From Epiperipatus broadwayi (Eukaryota > Onychophora > Udeonychophora > Euonychophora > Peripatidae), in NCBI GenBank assembly GCA_028023455.1, contig JAQFVV010012574.1, positions 603,501 through 667,500 on the forward strand: a stretch of DNA of 64,000 nt, in the 5' to 3' direction. The notes beneath the pieces are model-generated. The model ran no database searches and was not told the DNA's origin. It saw nothing but the letters and a program-made list of their open reading frames with translations. How positions within the stretch are numbered: position 1 is the first letter of the stretch; each line of letters begins with the position of its first letter. This document shows, in pieces, positions 12,556-25,754 of the stretch. The position numbers and the translations under genes were made by a program.

Positions 12556-14209
12556 CAAAACATTTGATACAGTCAATAGGAATGAAATCAATGTATTATG
12601 TATGTAAAAATAAAAATATTTTAAAATAAAACATGTGTAAAACATTAGTTATCCATTACTATAAAAGTCACAATTCCAAATGCCCTCATAATAGATTTCT
12701 AGAAACATTGTTTATTTACCTAAAAAGATTATTGCAATCTAGTAAAATGTAACTAATTTTTATATTTATTTATAATTCCTTTTAGCCTTTATTTATTTTT
12801 ACTATTTTCAGATCTCTTATATACAATCACTATATACTGAAAATATTTTTAAAAATTTTTCTCTAAAAAACTATTACTTTATCATAGGAAATCTTTAAAT
12901 CCAACATTAGTTTCTAATAACTTCAAATTATCAAGTGTTATTCCCAAAATTATATTATATAAAAATCAAAGCTGGCTAAGACAATCATCATTCATCCTAA
13001 GATTTGAACATATAAAAACTAAAATAGAAGAACACAAATTTAGAGATATTATAGTACTTAGGTAAAATTGGTATAACTTTTAACTTTTTCTTCTTCAACA
13101 AATTTTTTTAAAAAAAAATTGAAATGGAAAAAAAAAGAAAATCTTCAGTCCAGTGATTATTAAAAAGCCAATAAAAACAACACATCACTCTAAGATATAC
13201 AATGATGGCACCAAGTTAAAATGTTAACAATTTCAGTCACATATGGACATAGAATCGTTAAATTAATCCCTTTCCCATTTAAATAATTAAAATAATTGAG
13301 AGTTGTATGTAGGCTAACAGTATCGCAGCAAAGCTATGAATTAAACATATGATAAGGAAAAAAACATATATTATAATATTAAAAATACTAATTGTAGTGC
13401 ATACAAAATAAAAACATTTTAAAATGAATTGAAATGAAATACCAACAATTTTCAAATTGCAAAATTTTGATTAAAATTATCTTTAGAATTACTAAGTTTT
13501 AATAATACATCTACAAAAAAACTATGTATATAACTTTGGTATGAATAATATTATGGTCTCAAAATGTTTTTTCAGGCTTAATGTAAAGCAGGTAAAGGAC
13601 TATTCATGCAGAGAAAGATCAGTAAATGAATAGTCATGAACATGGTATTTAAAAATGCTTGATCATCTTTTATTAACAACCAAGTTATTTTCTCTTGTCA
13701 ATTTTGCTCTGAAAAAATAACTTGGATATTATTGAAATATTGGCAAGCAATTTTAGAGACCATAAATAATCATAACAATGATTAGGACTCAATTACTAGT
13801 GTTTTTGTGCATTAATGGGTTTTTTTCTTGTTGTCGTATAGAAAACCTGAACAAACATTCAATATTAATTTAATATTTTGTGAAAACTCTGAAAATATAT
13901 CAGAAATGATATTAGAATGTGTATTGCAGATGTAGTAACATAAGATGGCAAATCTTTTGCTATAGTTATTAATCATTGCTTATTTTAGTAAAAACAAAGA
14001 AATATTTTTTACTTGTTTAAATTTTTATTCTATAATAATATTTTTAAAAATATATTACTTCATTTACAATTTTAAAAAAAATCAAATTCCAGTGTGTTAT
14101 GCACCAGTATTTATTTGTAATTTTAAAATGCTTAAATAAAATAAATAATATGAACAATGATTTAAAAAGATAATAATAATACAATGAAACCTATTTTCTA
14201 TATAATTAC
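12556..14209. other. Unassigned AT-rich DNA
   Basis: No open frame with recognisable protein character and no repeat family found. Confidence 0.5.
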
Positions 14210-14220
14210 AACAATATACT

Positions 14221-15086
14221 ATATAGAGTATATGAGCACAGACTTCCACATAACCCACTACTCACCATTCTATCTCATATCACTGATACACTTGAACACA
14301 TATATGTCAAAAAGATAAATAATCATTAATACATGTACTTCATGCTAAATCAGCAATCATCAGTTGATCCAGATTACCATCTCTACACATATATGCAATA
14401 AGTGCTCAGATATATATTAAAATAGCCAATCTTCATACTTTAATGGACAGGCTTCAATCCACTCCACACTCCAACTCTTCAACCTTTCATCCAATTGAAA
14501 ATCTGATGATGGAACACTCAAAGGCCATCCTGAGGCTGAGATTCTTATCATACCCATGTTGACCTAAAGTCAATCTAACCCCTCATGTACAGATCATAAT
14601 CCATTTAATACATATACAAGGGATGGGCAGACATTCTATATATTACATATATTGATACAGGTATATAATAAGTCTGTATTTCAGTTATTACATAGTAGAG
14701 ACTTTAGGTCAACATGGATGTCACAAAAATCTTGGTCTCAGGGTGGCCTTTGAGTAATCCATCATCAGATTTTTAATTGAATGGATGATTAAAGAGTTGG
14801 AGTGTGGAGTGGATTGAAGCCTGTCCATTAAAGTATGAAGATTGGCTATCTTAATATATATCTGAGGACTTATTGCATATATGTGTAGAGATGATAATCT
14901 GGAACTGATGATTGCTGGTTTAGCATGAAATATGTATATTGGTGATTATTTATCTTTTCAACATATATGTGTTCAAGTATATCAGTGATATAAGATAGAG
15001 TGGTGGGTTATGTGGAAGTCTGTGCTCATACACCCTATACTACATATGTTGATACTGGTATATAATAAGCCTGTATTTTAGTTTTT
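14221..15086. mobile_element. Inverted-dimer element, family F2, with 11-bp target-site duplication
   Basis: Two arms of about 345 bases (14221-14575 and 14700-15045) are reverse complements around a ~125-base centre. They share GAGCACAGACTTCCACAT / ATGTGGAAGTCTGTGCTC at the ends and the CTTCATACTTTAATGGACAG block inside. AACAATATACT occurs at 14210-14220 and again at 15087-15097, a perfect 11-bp target-site duplication. The element has no open frame. Single-arm or partial copies lie at 25640-25890, 28016-28466 and 43983-44520. The outer end of each arm has a weak tRNA-like look in the better preserved copies (GGCTGTAGGGAGCTTG ... GAGTTCAAATCCC at 44012-44052). Confidence 0.85.
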
Positions 15087-15097
15087 AACAATATACT

Positions 15098-16176
15098 TTG
15101 AAAAATAATGTGCCAGAATATACATAAATAAATAAAATATATTCAATTTTTATTTTATAAGCAAATGATTTGAAACATTAAGCATTATCTATTAGGTGAT
15201 AATAACATTAGAATTCCTTTAGATGATAAATAATTGCCCATTAAATATAAGGAGCTTTATTGCTTAAATAGTATATTCACAAATTTAATAATTAGTCATA
15301 ACATAAATATAATTTGATTATTTTTAGTATTATTATCAAAAGGTACTAATACACATAACAAGGGATTTGCATCTACTGAATACATCCACATAGTCAATGA
15401 CTCAAGCAATTTTTTTTTATTTAATATCTTAATTCAGTATTATTTTACTGTAGAATTTACATCTTATATTACAACAATATTTATCTAAGATAAATAAGAT
15501 AATACAATGATTTTTTGTCTTTTAAGATTTGTTATAAGCAATAATTTCTGAAATTAATAAATTCTTTTTCTTCTAAAATTTGAAAATATATACATAGATT
15601 TAAAATTCAAAATAAGTTTATATTAAAATTATAAAACATTTTAGAATCAAGCATTACTAAAATATAACACAAAAATGGTTTCAATCTTATATTCAAGTGG
15701 GTATTATAGTTCCTTAAAAATTAAATTCAAAAAATAAATAACATATTAAAATTTTATATTAAATAAAATAGATTTATTTAAATTCAATCAGGATCAGTAA
15801 TAAAGGTAACTGGCTGGGGGGTTAGCAATTTATGAATTGATTTGCAAGCAAGGAAAATGCAAAAGAAATAATCTTGTTAGTAAAGTGGAACTTATTTTTC
15901 CTGTCACTTTATGACTTAAATGTGCAATAGAGCGACAAATTTATGAGCTAATAATGATTTCTGCAATGATTTTCAACCAATAAAATGAAAAAAAAAATAG
16001 TTTGCTCATTGAATGAAACTATTGTATTCAACCTGCCACCTGAGCACACAAACATCTTGCAACTTCTTGACTACCTAATCGTATGATAATGGTCATTATT
16101 ATAGTAATATGAATTCACATACATATATATATAAAATGTATTATCACAGGATTAATTATACAATATTATTTACATG
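15098..16176. other. Unassigned AT-rich DNA
   Basis: No gene or repeat family recognised. A run of six G lies at 15817-15822. Confidence 0.5.
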
Positions 16177-16455
16177 AATGCACTGCCCTCTATTGTTAAA
16201 TCTGCTTTGCTAATGAAAAATAAATTCATTGCAATTTGTTTTCTCCAATTCTTATAAAAATTGTAGCTCTGACAACTGATATTAAATAAAGCAAATGTTC
16301 AATTTTTATCTTGTGAAGTCAAATAACTATCCATATTAAAATTCTTTTTAAATATCACATGCCAGATCTCCTATCCTTATAAAACTGGGGAAATCAATAA
16401 TAGTGGATTTATTTTTTAATTGCAAAGGTGATTTGACAATAGAAGGCAGTGCATT
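16177..16455. mobile_element. Small non-autonomous TIR element (MITE-like)
   Basis: The ends form a ~24-bp inverted repeat: AATGCACTGCCCTCTATTGT at 16177-16196 pairs with ACAATAGAAGGCAGTGCATT at 16436-16455 with one mismatch. The inner flanks (AAATAAATTCATTGCAATT / GGATTTATTTTTTAATTGC) also pair. Length is about 279 bases with no coding capacity. The CACTGCCCTCTA end is of the kind seen in DNA-transposon derivatives, but the superfamily is not assignable. Confidence 0.6.
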
Positions 16456-16852
16456 AATATGAACCATCCTCAGAAAGTTTATCATTGTAGTGATTATAGA
16501 TTGTTAGCATTGTTTTAATTGGTGTTTACAAATATGACCATTGGTCATTTATTCACAAAGACATTAAAATGAATAGAAATTAATTCTATCTTGTAAAGTT
16601 AAATTGTTAGTTACATTGAATGAAGCTATGTTAATTAATATCTAATTTTGATTGATCGTTTGCTTTATCTAATATCAATAATCAGATATATTACCTTTAA
16701 AAAAGCTAAGAAAATAAATGAAATTTGATTCATTTTTTATTTGCAAAACATTTTTGCCATTAGAAGGCTGTGCATTGATATAAACATTACACAACATGTT
16801 TATCATTCTAGTGATTATATGTTATTAGTGCTGTATTAATTAATATTTATGA
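16410..16852. repeat. Direct repeat of a ~120-bp segment
   Basis: 16410-16531 and 16732-16852 share, in order, TTTTTTA.TTGCAAA, A.TAGAAGGC.GTGCATT, GTTTATCATT.TAGTGATTATA and GTTA.... The first copy includes the right end of the TIR element, so a second, more decayed copy of that end is present downstream. Confidence 0.6.
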
Positions 16853-17150
16853 AACATTCAAATAATTTATTTATTTACTGCATAACTATGCAAATAAAAA
16901 TCTACAATACATTAAATCTATTATAAACCTTGGTCAATTACATTAATAATTTAACAATTCTAATACAAAGCATAATTAATCATTATAAATAATAAAATAG
17001 TCAAATAATTAATTAAAGAGATCATGAAATATCTTAGCATTGGAAATTAAAATTGAGTTTGATGTGAATATTTTAGCTCATGAATTCATCACTTTATTAC
17101 TTTGCTAAACTGCACTGAGCATTAATTATTATGTAGTGATGCTAGATTGT

Positions 17151-17153
<3 letters not shown>

Positions 17154-17192
<39 letters not shown>

Positions 17193-17222
17193 ACAATATA
17201 TGAATATATATATATATATATA
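17154..17222. repeat. (AT)n tracts forming a palindrome
   Basis: Two AT runs (17154-17189 and 17203-17222). The first is bounded by TGTATCA and TGATACA, so the tract is a perfect palindrome that could extrude or fold. Confidence 0.9.
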
Positions 17223-17227
17223 TTCAT

Positions 17228-17424
17228 TAATGCTTTTATGTAAACAGCTGACTATAAAGTAGAAAAATAATAAAGTAATTCAACTAAAAATATGTGTCAT
17301 TACAAAAGCATTTGAGACCTTTTTGATTTTTATGGTCTCAAATGCTTTTATGAAACATGTTTTTTAGTTGAATTACTTTGTTATTTTTCTATGTTTTAAT
17401 TGGTTGCTTACACAAATGCATTAC
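17228..17424. repeat. ~197-bp hairpin element
   Basis: Arms 17228-17320 and 17333-17424 pair. AAAGCATTTGAGACC pairs with GGTCTCAAATGCTTTT near the loop, AGTAATTCAACTAAAAA pairs with TTTTTAGTTGAATTACTT further out, and TAATGCTTTTATGTAA with TTACACAAATGCATTA at the ends. There is no coding capacity, which is typical of a palindromic MITE. Confidence 0.8.
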
Positions 17425-17780
17425 TTTAAAAAAATATTTTTTTACATATTATTTTTTAGTTATATTTACATATTATTTAAAAAATGGTTAAAACTACAAA
17501 AAAATCTGACAAAAATTATACAATAAGGCATAAAAATAAAAAATTCACCTTCTAACAATGGAATTCTAAATTTAAATATCATGTGATCATCTATTATATA
17601 AAAATATTTGTATTGGCTTTTTAATGAAGAATGAATTAAATCAGTATTAACAAATTTTTATTCTACAAATGTAATATTTCAGTCACATATATGTATATGT
17701 TATTTTAATTAATTTAATTAATTAAGTATGAATTAAATTAATATTAACAAAATTTTATTCTACACATGCAATATTTCTGT

Positions 17781-17836
17781 TGGCTTAGTTGTTAAGGAAT
17801 TTTTTGGGAAGTGTTAGGATATGAGTTTGAGTTTTA
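17781..17836 (+). repeat. Possible tRNA-derived SINE head
   Basis: TGGCTTAGTTGTTAAGG (17781-17797) fits an A box and GAGTTTGAGTTTTAA (17823-17837) a B box, with tRNA-like spacing. Single degraded copy. Confidence 0.4.
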
Positions 17837-17839
17837 AAT

Positions 17840-19743
17840 GGGAATACATTTTTTTTATTGTTAAAAATTGAAAAATGTGGACATGCTGACAGAAACACAG
17901 ACAGTGCAAGTTAATAAAAAAGCATTTAATAATTCTATTTTATTTTTGTTTTGGAAAATTTCAATTATATTTTGATAAAAACTATATATATAAATTTATT
18001 TTTATATTGGAAGACTGATGGTCTTTTTTTTAAAAAAAAAATTAGAGCTTTTTAAAATAAAATTGAAAGTGCTTAAAAAGGAAATTAGAGTAAAATTTTA
18101 TTTTAGAAAATGTGCAACTAAAACTATTTTTTATTAAAAATAAATAAAATCTGCAGAAAATAAATAAATTTTAGTGTCACATGGAACCTAAAATACACAT
18201 ATAATGCATTTATTTTTCTTAAAGTATTATATCAAGTTTAGGTGGCTAAGTAATCACAATTAGTGTATACATAATGTTTTCTGCCTTTCCACAAATCTTA
18301 GTGTCCAGAAATTAAAAAATAATTACATCTGATCAAAAATTATTACTTGTTAAAATCTTAATAATTAACAAAACAATACTTTTTTATGTATATTATATTC
18401 TTAAGCCATTGAAATATTTCAACTATGCTAGAAAGTAATCATTAATCTTATAATGTAGGTCTACTTACTTATTTTTGAAATATTTTGAATGTTCTAAAAG
18501 TTATCAGAAATCTTTTCAACATGTTTCAGTTGTCTTGGATAATCATCATCAGGCTTTTTTTTTTTAAATCTTTTACACAACTATATTGTAATGCTTCAAT
18601 TGAAGTGGTCAACCATAATCAATATGACTAAATTAAAAAACCTTACCAAACTTAAGAAGACTGACAAAGATTTTTTAATTTGGATGAAACATTTCAGTAA
18701 TTTAATAAAAAAATAAGTAATTAAAAAAAAGAAAAAAAAAGTTTGGATATTCAATTTGTTAATTATTGAAATGATTATGTTTAAGGTAATGAGAAGTTTA
18801 ATATTGTTTACTATAATGTCTAACTTTCTTAATACTTCAAAATGTTTGCAATCAATTTCACTTGCTTGTTGTGTAAAGTTGATTTATATCTTTCAATAAA
18901 ATATTTTAATGCAATTTAAAAGCTTATACATTTCGTTTATTTGTTTTCTTTTTATATAATTCTGAGAATATTTAAATGCCTACAAATTTTTAGCAATTCA
19001 GTAACATTGGATTTAAAATGGATTAATTCATATATACATAATATGTTTAGGATAGAAAGTAATAATTATGTAAATATTAAATGAAACCATTATATAGTAA
19101 AACGAACAATAAAATTATAAAACAAAAAATAAATTAATATTATTTTACAAATATATTAAGATTTATGATGTTCACAGAATGACAGAAAAAATATTTTTTT
19201 AGGTAAATTACCATCACAACTTTCAATTAATACTTTTAGGTTTTATTTCATTTTCAAAAGTTTTAAATACTATGTATTTTTTTTCATTAAAAAGTGAAAT
19301 GTATATAAGTATATTAATATTAGAAAAATAATATTAAAAGCATCTGAATTAAGATACAATTAAAAATAAAATCAAACAAAATAGGTTATCATACAGAGAG
19401 GTAAAAATATAAAAAAATTGTTTGAGTCAAATATTTTATAATGTTAAAGCAATTATTGTATTTTAAATATATATAAAATAAAATATTAAACATAATTAAA
19501 AAACAAACAAAAATAAATATATTACAATTTATACACGAATCCCTGGAATCTTTTGTTTGGGTTGTCCTCGTGTCATGATCCATTATACTTGCCTTCCACC
19601 TTTTTCCCCCTCTGTAAAAAAAAAAAAAATTATTTTACTTGTATATATATATATATCTATAACATAATTCAATATTTATATATGTATTTAAATAATACTA
19701 TAAATATATAGTTAATATAAATTAAAATTTTGCTTATATATTT
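17840..19743. other. Unassigned AT-rich DNA
   Basis: No coding or repeat assignment. Includes a short (AT)n at about 19644-19656 and a poly-A run at 19616-19629. Confidence 0.5.
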
Positions 19744-21190
19744 TAGCTTCATCTTTATTTTTAACCATTATCAATACTCTTTATGCAAGATGGTCTTTCC
19801 AAGTTTACTCCACCTTTTTTCGATCTCTACCTTGTCTTCTCTACATAACACGAAAAAAGTCTTCATATCACCCATACATCCCATATGTGATCACTTGTTA
19901 GATCTTTTTAATCTCTTGGAATCCAGTTTAAAGTTTTAACAGTCCATCGATTATTATCTACTCTCCAGCCCAGTTCCACTTTTGTCTCTTAATTTTTTCA
20001 ATGGTATCAATAATACCCTGTCTGTTCTGTCACCCACTTATTTTGTTTTCAATTTTTTATTGTTAAATATTCAAGTCTCAGAACCATAAGTAAAAATAGG
20101 TAAAACACATTTATTAAAAAACTTCCTTTTTAAACATATAGCACATTTCCTTTTTAATTCATATTGTTATGTCTACCAATTACTTTAGTCTTTTTAGCAT
20201 TTATCATTAGTCCTATTTTGTTGTGTCCATCTGATAACTTTTGCACCATTTTCTGAAGCATCAAAGCATTATTTGCTTGCAAAAACAGCCATAACATTTT
20301 CAAAATCTAGATGTCTTAAATAAACTCCATTTACTTCTATTCTCCTAGATTCCATTTTAATCCCTAAAATACTTCTTGTAAAACTGTGATAAAAAGTTTT
20401 GGAGATATGGAATCATTATGTGTACTCTTCTCAATGTTAATTTTTTTAATATTACTATGTAATCTAATCATTGCTGTTGCATTTTGATAAATATTTTTCG
20501 GAATATAACAATATCCTAGGTCTATACTTTAATGAACCAATGCTTTAATCACTAAAGCAATGCTTATAAAATCGACTCCCTTTTTATATTGTAAAAATTT
20601 AAAACATATTTGCAACTCATATTCATTGGTCCTTTAAACTTCTCTCAATACTTGGATATGATCCACTATATAAAAACCAATTTTAAATTCAGCTTGTTCC
20701 TTTGATTGGTTAAAATCTAAGTTTTCTGTCGATGAGTTGTAATTATAATGGTAAAGATTTTGCATAGGTGTGATAAAAGATTGATAGGTCAGTGATTAAT
20801 ATCTTCTAATCACTTTTCTTAAATATCAATATTACTTCTGCATTTTTCTAATTATATGATATATCTTTTTCATTTATTCATTTTGTATATAGCTTTGCTA
20901 ACAATTTTTTCTATTTCCTTACCTACTTCTTTCTTAGAATTTTTTCTTTCTTCATAGATTTATATGTCTCACTTTTTCACTTAAAATTCTGTAAAATTCA
21001 GAAGTAGTAGTAATTGTAGGAGATACAAGTTTTCTTGTTTTTGTTGCTATGTAATTTTTTATATAATTCTTCCACAAATTTCATGATGTCATCTTTTTTA
21101 ATAATAGTTCCAACTTTTCCTCTTATTGCAAAAGTAAGATTTCTAAAACTACTGAGATGGTGTTTTGTAATTTTGAGACTTATTCTCTTC
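19744..21190 (-). mobile_element. RTE-type LINE, antisense, RT to 3' end
   Basis: This is the longest minus-strand LINE relic. From 21190 downward the minus strand gives, in different frames, a segment like INLLSHLCKIFTIIITT (about 20800-20750), FNQSKEQAEFKIGFYTVDHI (about 20700-20650), which matches the REQAGFR.GFST.DH block of RTE-type reverse transcriptases, and a decayed active-site block LDFENVMAVFASK near 20315. After the thumb comes the C-terminal region to a 3' end at about 19744 with a TCATC-like tail. Stops and frameshifts are frequent, so it is inactive. The clade call rests on motif order from memory and was not checked by alignment. Confidence 0.72.
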
Positions 21191-22701
21191 TATAATTTTT
21201 TTGCTAATTCATAATTATATCACTCATATATCATCACTGACTCCTTTTTATATCATTTTACATGATTCTATACATTAATTTCTTAATAAATTATAATATA
21301 CTTTCATATTTCTTTTATTCTTCATATATTATCTTGTCTCAATAAAAAATTTACAGGCAAATTACTTTTGCTTTGTATATATTTTATAGCATTTAATATA
21401 TAGAATATAGACATTAATATATTAGATAGTAGTCATTCTACAAGGTGTTTATTGGTTCTTTAAAAATTTTAAAGTTAATTCCAGTGCACATATAAATATA
21501 ATAATAGTAATTTTGTGGACTATAATAAGAAGAAATACATTTAAAAAAACATAATAAGCAAACAATAGACTTTTCATAAGTTTTGATGAATAAATGAAAT
21601 TTATTTTTGATAATGATATTTTCAGCTTTGCCCTGATTAACAAGGAAAATAATCACCCAAAATACCTTATAAAGTAAATCGTTGTAAAAATAATAAGCAA
21701 GTACAATAAGTTTCTTTGGGAGAAAATGAATTTATTTTAAATTCAAAATATAAAAAAAAAAAAATGGCTAAAAAATAAAACTTAAGATATCAACAAAAAT
21801 AAAATTTAAAATGAAAAAAAAAGTTGATTATTAAATAAACATTTTACAAAAAAAAAATCATAATTCATTGAATTTAAATAAATGCATGAAGAAAAAAAGC
21901 TATCCACAATGTGCATTTAAAAAATTAAAACAAATTAATGCAATGAACACTTTAAAATTTATTTTTCAAGCACTTTGTTTAATTATTAAAAAAATTTAAA
22001 AATTTTTGTAATTTCTAACTAATAAAACTTTGACTTTATTTTGAGGTTCTGTTCAATTTTTTATTGTAAATCACAAATTTCTTTTTATTTTACACAAATG
22101 CAGTGAAATTATATAAGATGTAGATAAAGAAATGCAACATACAGTTGACTGTGTTTTTAATGCTGTATATAAATGATTAATTTATTTTTTCACTGGATCT
22201 ATCTTTATAATAAAACAGGCTATTATCTTGAATAAATCACAAATCAAATTGGAAAAATAAATATTTTAAACTTATGTTTAGTAGCCTTTGATCATATAAA
22301 GTTGATTATAAACTGCATAGTGAATGAATTCATTTTTTCTCAAAATATCATACAGTTATGATAACTATTACAATTGCATTTTTGCCACAAGCAAAATAAT
22401 GCTCATAAAAATTTTAATCTCTAAAATTGATTCAATGAATATAGATTATCTATTATACATATTTTATAACAATATAATGATACCCCTTGTTATTGCACTT
22501 GATCAAAACATGTTACTTACTATGTTGAATGAAACTAGTATGTTTTTAAAATATTATAGTCATTACAAATAAAAATCTTTTTTTACTTTGGATATGTTAT
22601 AAATGAAAGCACTAATTGTATTTTAAAGTCACTGGATAAAAATTAAATGACATACATTAGTTATATTTTAATTCTATAATCAAATATAATACCCTTCAAT
22701 G
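21191..22701. other. Unassigned AT-rich DNA
   Basis: Contains several short chance open frames without recognisable protein character. No repeat family assigned. Confidence 0.5.
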
Positions 22702-22762
22702 TATAAAGGTGAAATTACTAAATTCTAAATCTTAATATTGGCTAAGCACTTTCAGAGCCTGT

Positions 22763-23155
22763 TTACTCCATATTCATAGCCTTAATATGTATTAAACTCA
22801 TTGTATGCAAATTTATGCAAAACAAATCAGACCATACATTTTTTGAAATTGCAAAATGTGTGTCTTTTCTATTTATAGCTTTTATGTCACTAGAAATGAA
22901 GTAAGCCTCCTTGATTTTCCTTTTGGCATCATATCTCTCAGTACACACTATCTCAGTTCTGGAGGGTTCAAATACATGATTAACTGCCTTTTGATGATCA
23001 ACAAATATATAATTGCCTTCATTTTTGTTTAGCAATCTGTTATATGCATACTTATCTTGAGACAGTTTATTTCTGACTGTGGTTTGTGTTTCACCATAAT
23101 ATATTGCACTGCATCCTGCTTTAGGGCATGCAATCTTGTATACCACCTGTGACAT
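22763..23155 (-). pseudogene. Penelope-like element family B, GIY-YIG endonuclease
   Basis: A 130-codon open frame covering almost a whole PLE endonuclease domain. VVYKIACP (residues 4-11) is the GIY strand, IYYGET (18-23) the YIG strand, and Arg28 the conserved helix arginine. Cys10/Cys15 and His54/His60 may form the CCHH zinc-binding site usual in PLEs. RKIKEAYFI (79-87) carries the catalytic Glu83, and INRKD (94-98) ends the fold. All key positions are present, so the domain decayed recently. The RT that should precede it is absent. It differs clearly from family A (KEAAHM versus KEAYFI). No host promoter or exon signal was seen. Confidence 0.85.
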
Positions 23156-23181
23156 TGGTTCTAGGTTTATTTTATCAAAAT

Positions 23182-23343
23182 GTAGTTAATCATGTATTTG
23201 AACCCTCCAGGGCAGAGATAATGTGTACTGAGAGAAATGATGCTAAAAGGAAAATCAAGGAGGCTTACTTCATTGCTAGTGACATAAACACTATAAATAG
23301 AAAAGACACATGTTTTGCAATTTCAGAAAAATGGATGGTCTGA
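23182..23343 (+). pseudogene. Inverted second copy of the PLE family B endonuclease C-terminus
   Basis: The plus-strand frame from NHVFEPSRAEIMCTERNDA to FAISEK repeats residues ~59-105 of the minus-strand copy with a few substitutions, then loses the frame where VWSDL should follow. It lacks the GIY and YIG strands. Confidence 0.85.
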
Positions 23344-23470
23344 TTTGTTTTGCAATAAATTTGCATAAAATGAGTTCAATACATATTAAGGCTATGAATA
23401 TGGAATAAACAGGCTCTGAAAGCACTTAGCCAATATTAAGAGTTAGAATTTACTAATTTTGCCTTTATAT

Positions 23471-24453
23471 GTTAAAGTGTATTGTATTAATTATGAAGAA
23501 CTGGTGAAACAAATTTATTATTCCAAATATAATATTTTATTTTGTATAATGAATAAACAACTCTATTGTAATTTTTAAAATAATTAACCCCATTTTATTT
23601 TCAGAAGACTTAGCTTTAATAAAGTTACTATCATATGATATCATCAATATTTCAAAATGGCTGTCATTTCTCAAAAGAGCTATTGTTTTTTTAAAAAGCT
23701 TCAATTTTTTTTAAAAAATTTGTAATAATGAATAATTGACTGCAAATCAAAATAGTGAATACAAGTTAATAACGATTGCTTTGGCATAATCTCACATAAA
23801 AATTCATCATTAATTTGGATAAAGACTTCCAAAACTGTTATGCTCCTTTTAAAACAATCTAAAAGTCTAAACATCTAATAATGAAGATGGCAAAATATTA
23901 AATAATTTAGGAAAGTAAACATATTTAAATTGCTGCCATATTTATTCTTATATTGGGAAGTACTCTTTTTTTAAGGAATTTCTATAGCAGTTGTCTTATG
24001 AGGCTTAACTGATTATTACACATTGTGTTTTAATAAAAATAGATTGCAAAAGATTTTCGAAATTAAATAGTGAGTAAAATGTATTAGTTTAATTTTTTTT
24101 TTAATGTTTTTAGACATTTTAAATTTGATTCACTTGAATGTCCATACAAAATAATTCCATAATGTAGTGATTTATATAATGCCTTATAAATCATTATTAA
24201 TATACTGCATGGTATAAAAAATATCTTTAAAACATATACAATTATATTAATATTAAAATGAAGACGTTGACAAGCATATAAATATAAAAGCTCTGAGTTC
24301 ATCTATATATAATTAACAATTAATATATACTCATATTTTGTGACTATATGACTTTTAACAAATTCTAAGTAAAGAGTGATTCTTTACCCAGTAAAGGGGG
24401 AAATGGTTTTTGCTAAAATATCTATGGAATATTGCAGTTAATTTACACATACA
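23471..24453. other. Unassigned AT-rich DNA
   Basis: No gene or repeat family recognised. Confidence 0.5.
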
Positions 24454-24474
24454 TGAAATTAGATTTTTTTTTTA

Positions 24475-24570
24475 AGTGTCATAGCATCGGCTGGGACACA
24501 AACCCGCACCCGGGCAACTGCCTGCAAGTGCAAGGCAGTCGCGCTGACCTCTCGACCACCAATGCAAGAC
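24475..24570 (-). mobile_element. tRNA-headed SINE, family S1
   Basis: Minus strand: head TTGGTGGTCGAGAGGTCAGCGC (A box inside), B box GGGTTTGTGTCCC, end CCGATGCTATGACACTT and A run. It is flanked by a 15-bp target-site duplication with one mismatch, TGAAATTAGATTTTT at 24454-24468 and TGAAATCAGATTTTT at 24571-24585. This is one of five copies in the window. Confidence 0.92.
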
Positions 24571-24585
24571 TGAAATCAGATTTTT

Positions 24586-25639
24586 AAATATATATAATTG
24601 TATATAAACACATATACAAAAGGTTTATTATTAAATGAAAAAGCAATTCCCAGATATTTTGATATTTTAATAAATCTGATGGGGCAAATTTTTAATATCC
24701 ACTTCTTATATTCTTTTCTATGACTGATATTTTTATGTTATTATTTAGAAGAGATCCTAACAAACATGTGTTATCCAGCATGATAAATTTACAGGATTTT
24801 ATTCTTAAAAAAATACAATGGTCTTCTTTTTCAAATGCTTAATAATTTTTTAGCTGAGACATTAGAGAACATGATGAATGGATGTACAGATGCAACTTGT
24901 AGTAAATATTGATTCTCTTTTGTATTTATAATCATGACAGACAAATATAAATGATGACTCTCATTTTTTGAATATTGTAAAACAATATTATGGAGGTTGA
25001 GATATACCAGATAAGAATAAATTTCTAACTTAATGGAAAGCGCTAAATGAAAATTATTCATATTTATGCTACAACAACATCTCATTCTAATGAAAAATGG
25101 GAGCATTTTTATAAAGATATGCAGAATATTTTTGAAATAATAAAACAATGTTTTAAAATTGTCAAAGCAGATTTTAATGTTAAAATTATATATAAAAAAA
25201 TAAAAAATGAGAGATATAATATTAAATCACTGCATGATCACAATTTCACTGGATAGCACTACTGTATCGAGAGTCTACTGTTTTGGATATACTATTGTCA
25301 CATTTTCTAGGAGGAAAACTTTTGTGCCTCATGAAATATTTTTTTGAGAAATATTTAACACAAAAATGAGTGCAAAATTATCTTAATGAAATACCTTAAT
25401 ATAAACCCAGCACTGAGTATATATATAATAAAGAGCAAATATTTCTAAACAAACTTTATTTATTATATGATAAATGCTATAAGAGAAACATCCAAATCTT
25501 TATCTATGATGGTTCCCATCCCCAGACTGATTTCAAGCTATGACTCTCTTCAGTGAAGAGCTAGAAAATCAATTCAAAAATACCAACTCTAACCAAGCAT
25601 TTATCTAATAAATATAGAACTTTCAGACATCTAATGTCT
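24586..25639. other. Unassigned AT-rich DNA
   Basis: No supported gene. A weak resemblance to an F1 arm (CCCCAGACTGATTTCAAGCTATGACTCTC-type words) occurs at 25515-25560. Confidence 0.4.
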
Positions 25640-25705
25640 TCAAATTCAGCTCTCTAACTGAAAGAGCTGTATGGGCCTGTTCTAAATTCAGATATCCATA
25701 TGTTA

Positions 25706-25754
<49 letters not shown>

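Larger units (their letters stand above)
22702..23470. repeat. Inverted pair of PLE family B 3' ends
   Basis: 22702-22987 and 23184-23470 are reverse complements with scattered mismatches and small indels, separated by about 196 bases. Both contain the end of the GIY-YIG coding region and the same 3' flank (CAGGCTCTGAAAG... / ...CTTTCAGAGCCTG). The minus-strand copy extends through the spacer and is the longer of the two. Confidence 0.9.
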
